From the IMG/VR virus record IMGVR_UViG_3300028553_001971, positions 1 through 64,000 of that record: a stretch of DNA of 64,000 bases; one strand, 5' to 3'. Below the pieces are notes generated by a model. That model ran no database searches. It was not told where the DNA came from and worked only from the letters and a program-made list of their open reading frames with translations. Position numbers and translations under genes: made by a program. Shown piece after piece: positions 1 to 8,513 of the stretch (positions are counted from its first letter, which is position 1; each line of letters starts with the position of its first letter). This DNA is from a virus.

Positions 1-63
1 CATGGTCTTCATCACTTCAATACAATCTCCGTTTACTATTTTTCCTAAATAATTTTCTGTCAT
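1..63 (-). CDS. DNA methyltransferase, N-terminal fragment (runs off window)
   Basis: Only the first 21 codons are present; the gene continues beyond base 1. They read MTENYLGKIVNGDCIEVMKT and one more Met. The segment 'I-V-N-G-D-C-I-E-V-M-K' is the usual opening of beta-class N6-adenine/N4-cytosine DNA methyltransferases, where 'GDxxExM' precedes the DPPY motif. No catalytic motif lies in the window, so the family call rests on this short stretch. Its role would be modification of phage DNA. A second, unrelated D12-type adenine methylase lies at 18262-19110. Confidence 0.5.
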   Translation of the reverse strand, partial: MTENYLGKIVNGDCIEVMKTM

Positions 64-64
64 T

Positions 65-265
65 TTAATATATTGTTACCTTATGTCCCCTAACAATAAT
101 AGGATTTTCTGTTTCAAATTCCAACCAAGCTTGATTATTATCAATAAAAGTTTTTGTTTTAACCGACACTTCAAATTCAACACAGTTGATGGAAAGTTTT
201 TTATCCTCGGATTGTATTACCCAACCATCTAAAATTGAACCTCTTGCTGCTAATTTATATTTCAT
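65..265 (-). CDS. Small hypothetical protein (66 aa)
   Basis: This 66-residue ORF has no recognised domain. It is beta-rich in appearance, with alternating hydrophobic residues and no membrane segment. The part around 'LSINCVEFEVSVKTKTF' resembles the part of the next gene upstream around 'LKVDSIEFLCQINSSIG', so the two may be distant paralogues of one small fold. Its start codon abuts the stop codon of that neighbour, which indicates co-transcription. Confidence 0.6.
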   Translation of the reverse strand: MKYKLAARGSILDGWVIQSEDKKLSINCVEFEVSVKTKTFIDNNQAWLEFETENPIIVRGHKVTIY

Positions 266-480
266 TATTCAATAACCAAACAATAATCTTCAAGGGTAAT
301 TTTTTTAGCATCACAAGTAATATGACCTGTTTCTCTACCATCATCCCTATACCCAATAGAAGAGTTTATCTGACACAGAAATTCTATTGAATCAACTTTT
401 AAGAGTTGTTTATCAATAAACACTTTCCATGGTCTGTCTCCGTTTTTGTGGTTTGAATTATATCTTGCCTCAACCAGCAT
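265..480 (-). CDS. Small hypothetical protein (71 aa)
   Basis: This is an unrecognised 71-residue protein with a mixed charged and hydrophobic composition and no signal peptide. It overlaps the end of the DUF3310 gene by 11 bases and abuts the 66-aa gene downstream, so it is part of a tight early-type operon. A weak internal similarity to the following 66-aa protein (V-D/N-x-[IV]-E-F followed by alternating residues) suggests a duplicated small fold. Confidence 0.6.
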   Translation of the reverse strand: MLVEARYNSNHKNGDRPWKVFIDKQLLKVDSIEFLCQINSSIGYRDDGRETGHITCDAKKITLEDYCLVIE

Positions 481-694
481 TTTCTATGTTATCAATCTTT
501 CTTTGAAGATACCAAAGAGCCTTTTTTAAGTCTTGTAATTCTTTATCACTACCTTTCTTACCAGCCCTTGAGATATACTTCACCGTATTCCCAAGATGGA
601 AGTCAAGTTCCCACGCCTCAATTACTTTGATAACTTCATACACATTATCCTCACCGCCATAATGAGCTGGGTGATTTACCATTTCATTACTCAT
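470..694 (-). CDS. DUF3310 family protein
   Basis: This 74-residue protein matches the phage DUF3310 family closely. It opens with 'VNHPAHYGG', continues with 'EVIKVIEAWELDFHLGN' and 'VKYISRAGKKG', and ends with 'DLKKALWYLQRKI', which are the defining blocks in order. The family is widespread in phages and sometimes called nucleotide kinase-like, but no catalytic role is established to my knowledge. The length is that of the minimal domain. It overlaps both neighbours slightly, as is usual in compact phage operons. Confidence 0.9.
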   Translation of the reverse strand: MSNEMVNHPAHYGGEDNVYEVIKVIEAWELDFHLGNTVKYISRAGKKGSDKELQDLKKALWYLQRKIDNIENAG

Positions 695-909
695 TTTAGT
701 GTAAAATAATAATCTTTAATTTTAATTGATTTAGTATAACCATGTCTAACCGAAAAAAGAGGTTCTTTTGTCCAACCTACTTTAAATCCAAGTATTGACA
801 TCCAACCATTCTTTTCACCATTCACATATGAATATAGGTATTTTTCCCCAAATTTCAAATGTGTCTCACGAGCAATCTTAGCTCTGATTTTGTACAGTTT
901 GAACGACAT
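691..909 (-). CDS. Small hypothetical protein (72 aa)
   Basis: This is a basic 72-residue protein without a recognised domain. It contains several aromatic residues (YLYSYVNGEKNGW) and no membrane segment. It overlaps the DUF3310 start by 4 bases and the end of the next upstream gene by 32 bases, which supports it being translated in the same operon. A plus-strand ORF over 859-1047 is its shadow and is not annotated. Confidence 0.55.
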   Translation of the reverse strand: MSFKLYKIRAKIARETHLKFGEKYLYSYVNGEKNGWMSILGFKVGWTKEPLFSVRHGYTKSIKIKDYYFTLK

Positions 910-1078
910 AATATTTTGACGACAATGGAGATTCTATTATCAAACCTTCTTCAACAAGGTCATCCAATTCTTTTTGTGTTGTCTCTAAATCTTCCTTCAA
1001 AATGTATTTTGAAATGTAGGAGATGTGTAGAGGTTGACGTAGTTTAGAGAGTAAACTATTTAGTTTTTTTCCTTCCAT
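878..1078 (-). CDS. Small winged-helix-like hypothetical protein
   Basis: The 66-residue product has the look of a small winged helix: a helical N-terminus, 'HISYISKYILKEDLETTQKE' with a turn, a helix 'LDDLVEEGLIIE', then 'SKYYVV' as a possible beta wing. That would fit a DNA-binding regulator, but this is a pattern judgement and no family was recognised. It overlaps both neighbours (32 and 23 bases). Confidence 0.5.
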   Translation of the reverse strand: MEGKKLNSLLSKLRQPLHISYISKYILKEDLETTQKELDDLVEEGLIIESPLSSKYYVVQTVQNQS

Positions 1079-1289
1079 AAGATTTCTTCTCTACTTCTTT
1101 TGATTTCTTTTTCTTGGTGTCTTCTTCGTGAATTACTTCCTTTTCACCGGTAGACCCCTTGAACTCTGATTTTGGAATGAAGGTCCAATAACCTGTGGAC
1201 ACTCTTTGGTCAGCATCTTTGTCAGATACACGAAGCATATGACCGAGAGCATACCTTCCGAATTGTTTTGTTGTTTTAATACATTTCAT
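1056..1289 (-). CDS. Small Lys-rich hypothetical protein
   Basis: This 77-residue protein has an ordered N-terminal half ('YALGHMLRVSDKDADQRVS') followed by a strongly charged tail rich in Lys and Glu ending 'KKSYGRKKTK'. Such tails often contact nucleic acid or are disordered. No family is recognised. It overlaps the preceding and following genes by a few bases, in line with operon translation. Confidence 0.55.
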   Translation of the reverse strand: MKCIKTTKQFGRYALGHMLRVSDKDADQRVSTGYWTFIPKSEFKGSTGEKEVIHEEDTKKKKSKEVEKKSYGRKKTK

Positions 1290-1495
1290 AGAAATAAATT
1301 TTGGTTTTGTTTTTTAAGTGTGTAAAAGATTTGGGTTTCATCATGACCCTGTTGAAATAGATTAAAAACATCAGATGATAAGGTATCCATAAAAATAAAA
1401 GCATCAACCCTCGGAGAGAACAAAGTCTTCAAATCGGAATTTTCCAAATGAACTTTCACTTTCTTTTGGTCTACGAATCGTTTTGTGAATCCCAT
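1286..1495 (-). CDS. Small hypothetical protein (69 aa)
   Basis: This is an unrecognised 69-residue protein with no membrane helix or zinc motif. It overlaps the downstream gene's start by 4 bases (ATGA type), so it is likely translationally coupled. Nothing in the sequence indicates a function. Confidence 0.5.
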   Translation of the reverse strand: MGFTKRFVDQKKVKVHLENSDLKTLFSPRVDAFIFMDTLSSDVFNLFQQGHDETQIFYTLKKQNQNLFL

Positions 1496-1504
1496 GAAAC
1501 AAAA

Positions 1505-2290
1505 TTAGGAAATAATTTTTAAACTGTCAAACGATTCCCAATCTTCTTTTGGAACACTTTGAAGGATATACGCCAATAGTTTTCTCTTTAACATCGGAAC
1601 CAAAGTCTGTTCAAATGGAAAATTCTCATTGGTATTTACCTCAAATATCGGTAACTTGGTGAAATCCACCAAGTCCTTCCACGATGTTGCATCTTTAACT
1701 AACGTGGTAACTCGTTGACCTTGAGGGTCACCACTCCATACCATATCAAAATAAATCTTGGCGTCTGATTTGGTTCTTTTCATCTTTCTGATTGAATACT
1801 CCCACAAAAATACTTGTTTCTTACTTTTGTTGGGATAATAGATGTATCCGTGACCAACCCCCATGTTGTCTTTGTTTTTCTTTAGATTGATGGTTGTTGA
1901 TTCATATACTATGGACCAAATGGACTTCCCAATATTAAAGGTGTCCATCAATCTGTTACCAGAAAAAACCAATGTCTTTTCTAACTCACCAAAATCACTG
2001 TCTTGTAGTTCGGGTAACTTAAGTGGTTGAAGTTCTTTCAAAAGAATCTCATCATCACAAGATTCAAATTTCTTTTTTGTTTGTAGTAATCTTTTTTCTT
2101 TAACTAAAGATTGAACATTTGCTAAGTGAAGTGCCAACTCAACAAAATCAGGATAAATTTTAAACTCGTCAAAATTTTCCTCACATTTTTGAATGTAATT
2201 AAGTAAGGTATATTTGTTATATTCAAAATCTATTGGTTGCGAGAGCATCCAATCAGGATTTAATTTAAATGATTTTTTCTTCCTCGCCAT
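1505..2290 (-). CDS. Hypothetical phage protein (261 aa)
   Basis: This soluble 261-residue protein starts with a basic stretch (MARKKKSFKLNPDWML) and has no recognised domain, signal peptide or membrane segment. The middle ('GVGHGYIYYPNKSKKQVFLW') and the Trp/Asp-rich region after it look folded. It is the largest gene of the first minus-strand block and precedes the small genes by 10 bases. No function is proposed. Confidence 0.65.
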   Translation of the reverse strand: MARKKKSFKLNPDWMLSQPIDFEYNKYTLLNYIQKCEENFDEFKIYPDFVELALHLANVQSLVKEKRLLQTKKKFESCDDEILLKELQPLKLPELQDSDFGELEKTLVFSGNRLMDTFNIGKSIWSIVYESTTINLKKNKDNMGVGHGYIYYPNKSKKQVFLWEYSIRKMKRTKSDAKIYFDMVWSGDPQGQRVTTLVKDATSWKDLVDFTKLPIFEVNTNENFPFEQTLVPMLKRKLLAYILQSVPKEDWESFDSLKIIS

Positions 2291-2317
2291 TTACATAAGA
2301 ATAAAACACCATTTTAT

Positions 2318-3388
2318 TTATTCAACTCTTATGATAAAATAATAAACACCCTCTACTTTTTGTTCATCAACTTTACCATCATAAAGAGACATTATCTCAT
2401 AACCATCACTATCAATCCACCCTTCAATCAAATCATCTTCATAAATAAAGTATGAAAGTCCTAAATCCCATTCCCTAATAAAACTTAAAGTATCGTCCAT
2501 AGCATCACTTACCCTCCCATCAATCACTTGATTAATTAAATCATCAGGAAAATCACCTTCGGGACTTTCTTCTATTTCTTCTATCTTTTGCTCAAACTCA
2601 TAGATGGCATTATTTTCCAATTGGGATATTTTATTTTCAAATACCCCACGTAATTCTCTTGGCGATTTTTCCATTAATTGTTGTAAATTAACAATCTCAC
2701 CCCTAACTTTTTCAATCTGATAATTCAAATACTTTATTTCATTATCTTGAACATATGAAGTTTCTCTTTGTGACTTGTCCAACCAACTTTCAGGGTCTTG
2801 GTAAATCAAGTCATTATACATGTCCTCAGCATATCTTTGAACACTATCATCATCAATATAATTTTCAAGAAAATTGTTTGAGAAAAAATTTATACCTTCA
2901 CTCTCAATCATTTCTTTTGCGTATTCCTCAGCAGACCACTTCACTTCTTTTTCATTACCTATAGCATATTGGCTATTATCCCATGAAGTTTCAAAAATTT
3001 CCATATTACTATAGAATTCTTCATTTTTTGGGATGATATCATACACATCATAATAATCATTAAACTCAGATAACTCTTCATCAATTTGTTCTAACTGTTG
3101 TTGTAAACTAGTCTTTAACCCTTGGGTGTCATTTTGCATTTCATCTTCAATTTGACTTTTTCTTAACTCAAGTTGTCTTTTTCTTTCTTTACCTTGTTCA
3201 TCCAACGCATTTATCTCATTACTATAGACCAAATGGTCAAATAAAGCGTGCGCCATTAACCCTTCTTTAGGACAATCAGGTCCCAATTTCCAAAGGTCCT
3301 TGTCTCTTCTTAATTCCGCACTGATATTATTTACTTCTGAACTCATTACAATTGATAAATATTCGGAGATGTCTATATTTATAGTCAA
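2318..3388 (-). CDS. Acidic coiled-coil hypothetical protein (356 aa)
   Basis: The product is very acidic, with several long heptad-like stretches (residues about 65-115 and 220-275) rich in Glu, Gln, Lys and Leu that should form coiled coils. The C-terminal third ('LSFIREWDLGLSYFIYEDDL') is more globular. Its composition resembles the acidic protein at 4231-5220 across the homing-endonuclease insertion, so the two may belong to the same functional group. No family is recognised. It diverges from the GIY-YIG gene with a 24-base gap. Confidence 0.65.
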   Translation of the reverse strand: MTINIDISEYLSIVMSSEVNNISAELRRDKDLWKLGPDCPKEGLMAHALFDHLVYSNEINALDEQGKERKRQLELRKSQIEDEMQNDTQGLKTSLQQQLEQIDEELSEFNDYYDVYDIIPKNEEFYSNMEIFETSWDNSQYAIGNEKEVKWSAEEYAKEMIESEGINFFSNNFLENYIDDDSVQRYAEDMYNDLIYQDPESWLDKSQRETSYVQDNEIKYLNYQIEKVRGEIVNLQQLMEKSPRELRGVFENKISQLENNAIYEFEQKIEEIEESPEGDFPDDLINQVIDGRVSDAMDDTLSFIREWDLGLSYFIYEDDLIEGWIDSDGYEIMSLYDGKVDEQKVEGVYYFIIRVE

Positions 3389-3412
3389 TAAACCTTTAAT
3401 TTAGATAAACTC

Positions 3413-4000
3413 GTGAATTGTGGTATCTATAAAATAACTAATGTAGTAACCAATAAAGTTTATATTGGTAGTAGTTTGAATTTATCTAAAAGGGAGTACA
3501 AACATTTTTGGATGTTGGATAAAGGTTTACATGATAATTCTTACATTCAAAAGTCATATACTAAACACGGTAAAGATAGTTTTAAATTTGAAGTTATTGA
3601 GTATTGTGAGTCTTTTAAATTGATTGATAAAGAAAATTATTATATTAATTATTATAATTCAAACGATAGTCGTTTTGGTTACAATTTAGCTATCGTAAAT
3701 GAGTTTAGACGAAATACCTACAATGATGAAGTTAAAATTAAATTATCAAAATATAATTTAGAAAAAAACGGAAATTTTGATAAATATTCATTAACAAATA
3801 TTGAAACTAACGAGTCATTTATTTTTGAATCATTAGTTGATGGCGCAAACTATTTAATAATGAATGGATTTACCAATGGTAGTCCAAGAAATGTTAGAAT
3901 GAAAATCTCAAACTCATTAAGAGAGAAAAAAGTTAATAATGGTTACAACGGTTCCATAAGAAAAACTTGTTATAAACATAAATTCAAAATAATAAACTAA
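3413..4000 (+). CDS. GIY-YIG homing endonuclease
   Basis: The N-terminus 'GIYKITNVVTNKVYIGSS' is the GIY-YIG nuclease core, followed by the expected Arg (SKREYKHF) and a Glu in 'FEVIEYCE'. The C-terminal half (about residues 125-170, 'ETNESFIFESLVDGANYL') resembles the small DNA-binding repeats of intron-encoded nucleases. The start is GTG, giving Met-Asn-Cys-Gly-Ile-Tyr; no upstream ATG fits. It is a free-standing gene on the plus strand between two minus-strand genes, as expected for a mobile nuclease inserted in an intergenic site. It should cut DNA of phages lacking the insertion. Confidence 0.88.
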   Translation: MNCGIYKITNVVTNKVYIGSSLNLSKREYKHFWMLDKGLHDNSYIQKSYTKHGKDSFKFEVIEYCESFKLIDKENYYINYYNSNDSRFGYNLAIVNEFRRNTYNDEVKIKLSKYNLEKNGNFDKYSLTNIETNESFIFESLVDGANYLIMNGFTNGSPRNVRMKISNSLREKKVNNGYNGSIRKTCYKHKFKIIN

Positions 4001-4018
4001 ATTTAAAACTAACAAATT

Positions 4019-4165
4019 ATGGGTGGATGCGGCTGTAAAAACAAAAACAACACTAACACAAATCAGATTCAAGCGCCAGTGGTTAAACCCCAGGCTCAAC
4101 CTGTTAATGAAAACATCAAAGATGCCATTAAAAGAACAGTAGAAAAGTATTACGTAAAGAAATAA
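4019..4165 (+). CDS. Tiny Gly/Cys N-terminal protein (48 aa)
   Basis: This short ORF begins MGGCGCKNKN, then has a Gln/Pro linker and a C-terminal amphipathic helix 'IKDAIKRTVEKYYVKK'. The two N-terminal cysteines could bind metal or be acylated. It lies 18 bases after the GIY-YIG stop and is followed at once by a strong terminator, which supports it being a real transcription unit. The upstream leader is A/T-rich without a Shine-Dalgarno motif. The function is unknown. Confidence 0.6.
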   Translation: MGGCGCKNKNNTNTNQIQAPVVKPQAQPVNENIKDAIKRTVEKYYVKK

Positions 4166-4190
4166 ACTAATCTGAGATGTTTTTTAGTGA

Positions 4191-4217
4191 AGGGTAGAGA
4201 AATCTACCCTTTTTTTA
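4191..4217 (+). terminator. Rho-independent terminator
   Basis: A perfect 8-bp stem (AGGGTAGA at 4191-4198, TCTACCCT at 4203-4210) closes a GAAA tetraloop and is followed by a run of T (4211-4216). It lies 25 bases after the 48-aa gene and would end the GIY-YIG/48-aa transcript just before the next plus-strand gene at 4231. Confidence 0.85.
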
Positions 4218-4230
4218 TATTTATGAAAAT

Positions 4231-5220
4231 ATGGCGTTTATTGACTTAGTAATTCAAGATTTTAATGAAGGTGATTATGACCTTTTAGAAACCGCATTTA
4301 ATGGGGATGTCAACACATTTTTTAATTATGTTAATAAAAAAGGTAAATTTGAAGAGATAATTGCCGATGATTATAATCATAACGATTATGAAAACGATTA
4401 CATTCTGTGGGTTTCTAATAACAAACCAGAAATTTTCCGTAAACTTATTGAAGATAAATTATCCGATGTAACATACATTGATGGTAAATGGTATTTTATA
4501 ACATCTGATAGAGGGGATTTATCCAAACTTTATTGTGATGATAGAGATATTGGTCGTAACACAATAGAATCTATATTGTCAGGTGAATATGATAGTTCTG
4601 ATTATTGGGATTCAGGAATAGATGTCTATGACAACGTAATTGATGATTTAAACGACCAAAACAAACAAACTTTAATTGAAAGATTATTAGAGGAATTGAA
4701 AGATGAAGAAATCTTACCATCAACAGATTTACTAAAAGAAATTGCATCGTCTCAAGGTCATGATGAGTATGTATCTTTAGACACTGAAACATTAAGTAGA
4801 ATAATCAATGATAAAAAATCTATTAAAGAAATCTTACCCGATGATTTAGAAAGTGAGTTGGTGAGTTTATACTGGAGTGCCTATAATGTGGCATATGAAG
4901 ATGAACTCTACGAATCTATTTGGAGTGAACTTGATTCTATATTTGAAGGTAATGGTGAATGGACTCAAACACCTTCCCCTTATGATAAAAATAAATTTAC
5001 CCAAAAATTTCAAATACCTTTTATAGATTTAGAGTCAATTGTAAAAGATTATCTTGAAGATAATCTTAGATATAAAGATAGAACCTTGGAGTATTGGGGT
5101 AATATTATTAATATAATTGATGATACACATGAGTGTTTAAGAGTTAGAGTACCTGAATATGCAGATTGGACTGAAACCAAACAAAATATCAATTCTCTTT
5201 ACAACGATTACATTTCTTAA
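4231..5220 (+). CDS. Very acidic hypothetical protein (329 aa)
   Basis: This soluble protein is extremely rich in Asp and Glu, with repeated Tyr/Asp patches such as 'DDYNHNDYENDYILW' and 'YDSSDYWDSGIDVYD'. No catalytic motif, signal peptide or membrane helix is seen. It starts 14 bases after a terminator and so probably has its own promoter in or near that gap. Its last bases overlap the end of the first collagen-like fibre gene (convergent). The acidic composition could suit a DNA mimic or a chaperone, but there is no direct evidence. Confidence 0.65.
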   Translation: MAFIDLVIQDFNEGDYDLLETAFNGDVNTFFNYVNKKGKFEEIIADDYNHNDYENDYILWVSNNKPEIFRKLIEDKLSDVTYIDGKWYFITSDRGDLSKLYCDDRDIGRNTIESILSGEYDSSDYWDSGIDVYDNVIDDLNDQNKQTLIERLLEELKDEEILPSTDLLKEIASSQGHDEYVSLDTETLSRIINDKKSIKEILPDDLESELVSLYWSAYNVAYEDELYESIWSELDSIFEGNGEWTQTPSPYDKNKFTQKFQIPFIDLESIVKDYLEDNLRYKDRTLEYWGNIINIIDDTHECLRVRVPEYADWTETKQNINSLYNDYIS

Positions 5221-8200
5221 AGTAATCTTTTTTCTTTCGCCTTTACTACAAGTTTTTGAGCTCTGTCTTCAATTGAATTGATAATGACTTCTTGCTCTTT
5301 CAAAGCCTCAATACACACGGCAATCATCTCTTTGTACTTCATGGTGTAGTTGGTCTCTTCACTACCGAATACAAGTTCAGGGAAATATGGTAAAACTTCT
5401 TGAGCAATGAAACCAATGTTTTTGTGTCCAAGTTTTTCTTTATCATCCCAATTATAATAGAATTCAACACCACGAATTTTAATTAAACTTTCAAGTGCAG
5501 ATTCAATAGGTTCGATATTTGTCTTTAATCTAATATCAGATGGTCCTTTAGGTCCTGTAGCACCTTGAGCACCTTGTGGTCCTGCAGAACCTGTAGCCCC
5601 TGTAGCACCTTGAGCGCCAAAACCACTGCCCGCCTTTCCTTGAGCCCCTGTAGCACCTTGAGCGCCTCCAGCACCAGGTCCTTGAGAACCTTGAGCACCT
5701 TGTGAACCTGTAGTCGGATTTGGAGCACCTTGAGCTCCTTGAGCACCAGCTCCTTCAGAAGGGAAACCTTGAGCACCTTGCGAACCAACAGCACCTTGAG
5801 CTCCTTGTCCTCCTTGTGGTCCTTGAGCACCTTGTGGTCCTTGTGAACCTTGGCCACCCGCAGCACCTGTTGAGCCACCTCCACCCTGAGAACCTTGTCC
5901 CCCTTGTGTACCCTGAGCACCTTGTCCTCCTTGTGAACCTGTGGCACCTCCACCACCAGTACCACCTTGCGAACCTTGTCCTCCTTGTGAACCTTGTGAA
6001 CCTTGAGCACCTGTGGAACCACCACCACCCTGAGAACCTTGTCCTCCCTGAGAACCTTGCGAACCTGTGGCACCTTTACCTCCACCGCCACCTTGTGAAC
6101 CTTGTCCTCCTTGAGAACCTTGTGAACCTGTGGCACCTCCACCACCAGTACCACCTTGTGCACCTTGACCTCCTGTCGGACCTGTGGCACCTTTACCTCC
6201 TTGAGAACCTTGTCCTCCCTGAGAACCTTGTCCTCCTGTCGGACCTGTGGCACCTTTACCTCCTTGTGAACCTTGTCCTCCTTGTGAACCCTGACCTCCT
6301 GTAGACCCTTGAGAACCTTGAGCTCCTTGACCTCCTTGAGAACCTTGAGCTCCTTTACCACCTTGAGAACCTTGTGAACCTGTGGCACCTCCACCACCAG
6401 TACCACCTTGCGAACCTTGTCCTCCTTGTGAACCTTGTGAACCTTGAGCACCTGTGGAACCACCACCACCCTGAGAACCTTGTCCTCCTTGTGAACCTTG
6501 TGCCCCCGCACCACCTTGTGAACCTTGTCCTCCTTGAGCTCCTTGACCTCCTTGAGAACCCTGAGCACCTTGTCCTCCTTGAGTACCTTGTGAACCTTGA
6601 GCACCCTGGCTACCAACAGCACCTAACGAACCTTGAGCACCCTGACCACCCTGAGCACCTTGGAAACCTTGTCCTCCTTGAGCCCCTTGATTACCAGTAG
6701 CTCCTTGCGAACCGACAGCTCCTTGAGAACCTTGTCCTCCTTGTGAGCCTTGTGAACCAACCGCTCCTTGCGAACCTTGTCCTCCTTGAGTACCTTGTCC
6801 TCCCTGAGCACCTTGTCCTCCCTGAGCACCTTGTCCTCCTTGAGTACCCTGAGCGCCTTGCCCTCCTTGTGAACCTGTAGCTCCTTGAGCACCTTGTCCT
6901 CCTTGGGTACCCTGAGCACCTTGTCCTCCTTGTGAACCTTGTGAACCTGTGTTACCTTGGGAACCTTGAGCTCCCTGTACTCCTTGACCTCCTTGAGCCC
7001 CTTGAGCACCCTGAGCACCCTGTCCTCCTTGTGAACCTTGAACTCCTTGACCCCCTTGAGCTCCTTGTGAACCTGTATTACCTTGAGTACCTTGAGTTCC
7101 TTGTGCACCTTGTCCTCCTTGAGAACCTGTTGCTCCTTGAGCACCTTGTCCTCCCTGAGTTCCCTGAACACCTTGACCACCTTGAGCTCCTTGTGAACCT
7201 GTATTACCTTGAGTACCCTGTCCTCCTTGAGCTCCCTGTCCTCCTTGAGCCCCAACTGCTCCTTGGGAACCTTGACCTCCTTGTGAACCTTGAGCACCTT
7301 GACCTCCTTGAGCCCCAACTGAACCGGGACTACCTTGTGAACCTTGTCCTCCTTGAGTACCCTGTCCTCCTTGAGCTCCAACCGCTCCTTGGGAACCTTG
7401 TACTCCTTGCGAACCTTGAGCACCTTTTCCTCCCTGAGAACCTTGAGCACCAACGGCACCTTGCGAACCAACGGCACCTTGCGAACCTTGCCCCCCTTGA
7501 GCACCTTGATTACCTGTTGCTCCTTGTGAACCAACGGCACCTTGAGAACCTTGTCCCCCTTGAGCACCTTGATTACCTGTCGCTCCTTGTGAACCAACGG
7601 CACCTTGCGAACCTTGTCCTCCTTGAGAACCTTGTGAACCTGTATTACCTTGAGCACCAATAGGACCTTGAACACCCTGAGCACCTTTAGCACCTTGAGG
7701 ACCTACATTACCTTGACTTCCTTGTCCTCCTTGAAAACCTTGACCTCCTTGAGTACCTTGAGAACCTACAGGTCCAACAGCACCCTGTGAACCTTGAACA
7801 CCATCAGCGCCTACCGCACCTTGAGCACCTGTATTACCCTGAGAACCTTGTCCTCCTTGAGAACCTTGTCCTCCTTGAGAACCTTGTGAACCTGTATTAC
7901 CCTGAGAACCTTGAACACCCTGAGCTCCTTGTCCTCCTTGAGAACCCTGTCCTCCCTGAGTACCTTGAGCTCCTTGTCCTCCTTGAGAACCCTGTCCTCC
8001 CTGAGCACCTTGTGAACCTACACCACCAACAGCACCTTGTGAACCTTGAGTCCCTTGAGAACCCTGCCCTCCCTGAGTACCTTGTGAACCTTGAGGTCCT
8101 TTTCCACCTTGGGCACCTTGTCCTCCTTGAGAACCAACATTACCTGTTGCACCTTGTGAACCAACCGAACCTTGTGGACCTGTAGACCCAAAATCACCTT

Positions 8201-8513
8201 GTTTTCCTTGACCTCCTTGAGTTCCCTGAGCACCCGCAGCACCCTGAGCACCTGTTGGTCCGGTATTTGTTGTGCCAGCCCAAAGAGCATTATTAACTAC
8301 AGTACCTGCAGTTGTTGCAATAGTACTAAAAACATAAAGATTGTTAAAAAATAACCTAAATTTAGGTGAGGTATTAATAACTTTAAAATAAACAGTAGTA
8401 CTAACTTTCCAATCAAGTACAGCACTGGAGTAAACCCAAGTTGCCTTAGTATTATTTGTATCATACAACTCAACAGTTGCACTACCTGGTAATATAACGA
8501 TATCCTTAGCCAC
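5217..8513 (-). CDS. Collagen-like tail fibre with S74 chaperone domain (1)
   Basis: The 1098-residue protein has a unique head (1-84, opening [10 protein letters not shown]), an unbroken Gly-X-Y region (about 85-991) dominated by GSQ, GGQ and GAQ, and a C-terminal S74 intramolecular chaperone (992-1098). The chaperone starts with the conserved Ser in '[12 protein letters not shown]', where self-cleavage occurs in characterised relatives, and includes '[15 protein letters not shown]'. Such proteins form trimeric virion fibres that contact the host; the chaperone is cut off after folding. Gln instead of Pro dominates position Y. It is the last of three tandem fibre genes and overlaps the next by 8 bases. 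Confidence 0.88.
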   Translation of the reverse strand: MAKDIVILPGSATVELYDTNNTKATWVYSSAVLDWKVSTTVYFKVINTSPKFRLFFNNLYVFSTIATTAGTVVNNALWAGTTNTGPTGAQGAAGAQGTQGGQGKQGDFGSTGPQGSVGSQGATGNVGSQGGQGAQGGKGPQGSQGTQGGQGSQGTQGSQGAVGGVGSQGAQGGQGSQGGQGAQGTQGGQGSQGGQGAQGVQGSQGNTGSQGSQGGQGSQGGQGSQGNTGAQGAVGADGVQGSQGAVGPVGSQGTQGGQGFQGGQGSQGNVGPQGAKGAQGVQGPIGAQGNTGSQGSQGGQGSQGAVGSQGATGNQGAQGGQGSQGAVGSQGATGNQGAQGGQGSQGAVGSQGAVGAQGSQGGKGAQGSQGVQGSQGAVGAQGGQGTQGGQGSQGSPGSVGAQGGQGAQGSQGGQGSQGAVGAQGGQGAQGGQGTQGNTGSQGAQGGQGVQGTQGGQGAQGATGSQGGQGAQGTQGTQGNTGSQGAQGGQGVQGSQGGQGAQGAQGAQGGQGVQGAQGSQGNTGSQGSQGGQGAQGTQGGQGAQGATGSQGGQGAQGTQGGQGAQGGQGAQGGQGTQGGQGSQGAVGSQGSQGGQGSQGAVGSQGATGNQGAQGGQGFQGAQGGQGAQGSLGAVGSQGAQGSQGTQGGQGAQGSQGGQGAQGGQGSQGGAGAQGSQGGQGSQGGGGSTGAQGSQGSQGGQGSQGGTGGGGATGSQGSQGGKGAQGSQGGQGAQGSQGSTGGQGSQGGQGSQGGKGATGPTGGQGSQGGQGSQGGKGATGPTGGQGAQGGTGGGGATGSQGSQGGQGSQGGGGGKGATGSQGSQGGQGSQGGGGSTGAQGSQGSQGGQGSQGGTGGGGATGSQGGQGAQGTQGGQGSQGGGGSTGAAGGQGSQGPQGAQGPQGGQGAQGAVGSQGAQGFPSEGAGAQGAQGAPNPTTGSQGAQGSQGPGAGGAQGATGAQGKAGSGFGAQGATGATGSAGPQGAQGATGPKGPSDIRLKTNIEPIESALESLIKIRGVEFYYNWDDKEKLGHKNIGFIAQEVLPYFPELVFGSEETNYTMKYKEMIAVCIEALKEQEVIINSIEDRAQKLVVKAKEKRLL
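5541..8261 (-). repeat. Collagen-like Gly-X-Y coding repeat (fibre 1)
   Basis: About 900 residues of consecutive Gly-X-Y triplets are encoded by a 9-base periodic sequence (on the plus strand mostly variants of CCTTGAGCA and CCTTGTCCT). Longer units recur as well: about 105 bases at 5941-6046 are repeated nearly identically 440 bases away at 6381-6486. This low-complexity DNA leaves long stop-free shadow frames on both strands. Confidence 0.95.

Noticed and set aside
859-1047. Plus-strand ORF of 62 codons
   Set aside because: It lies opposite two overlapping minus-strand genes with better coding character and has no start context or neighbours.
5525-8354. Many long ORFs on both strands inside the first collagen-like gene
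   Set aside because: They are shadow frames of the 9-base Gly-X-Y coding period and give low-complexity Leu/Val/Lys or Leu/His/Asn proteins without any fold.
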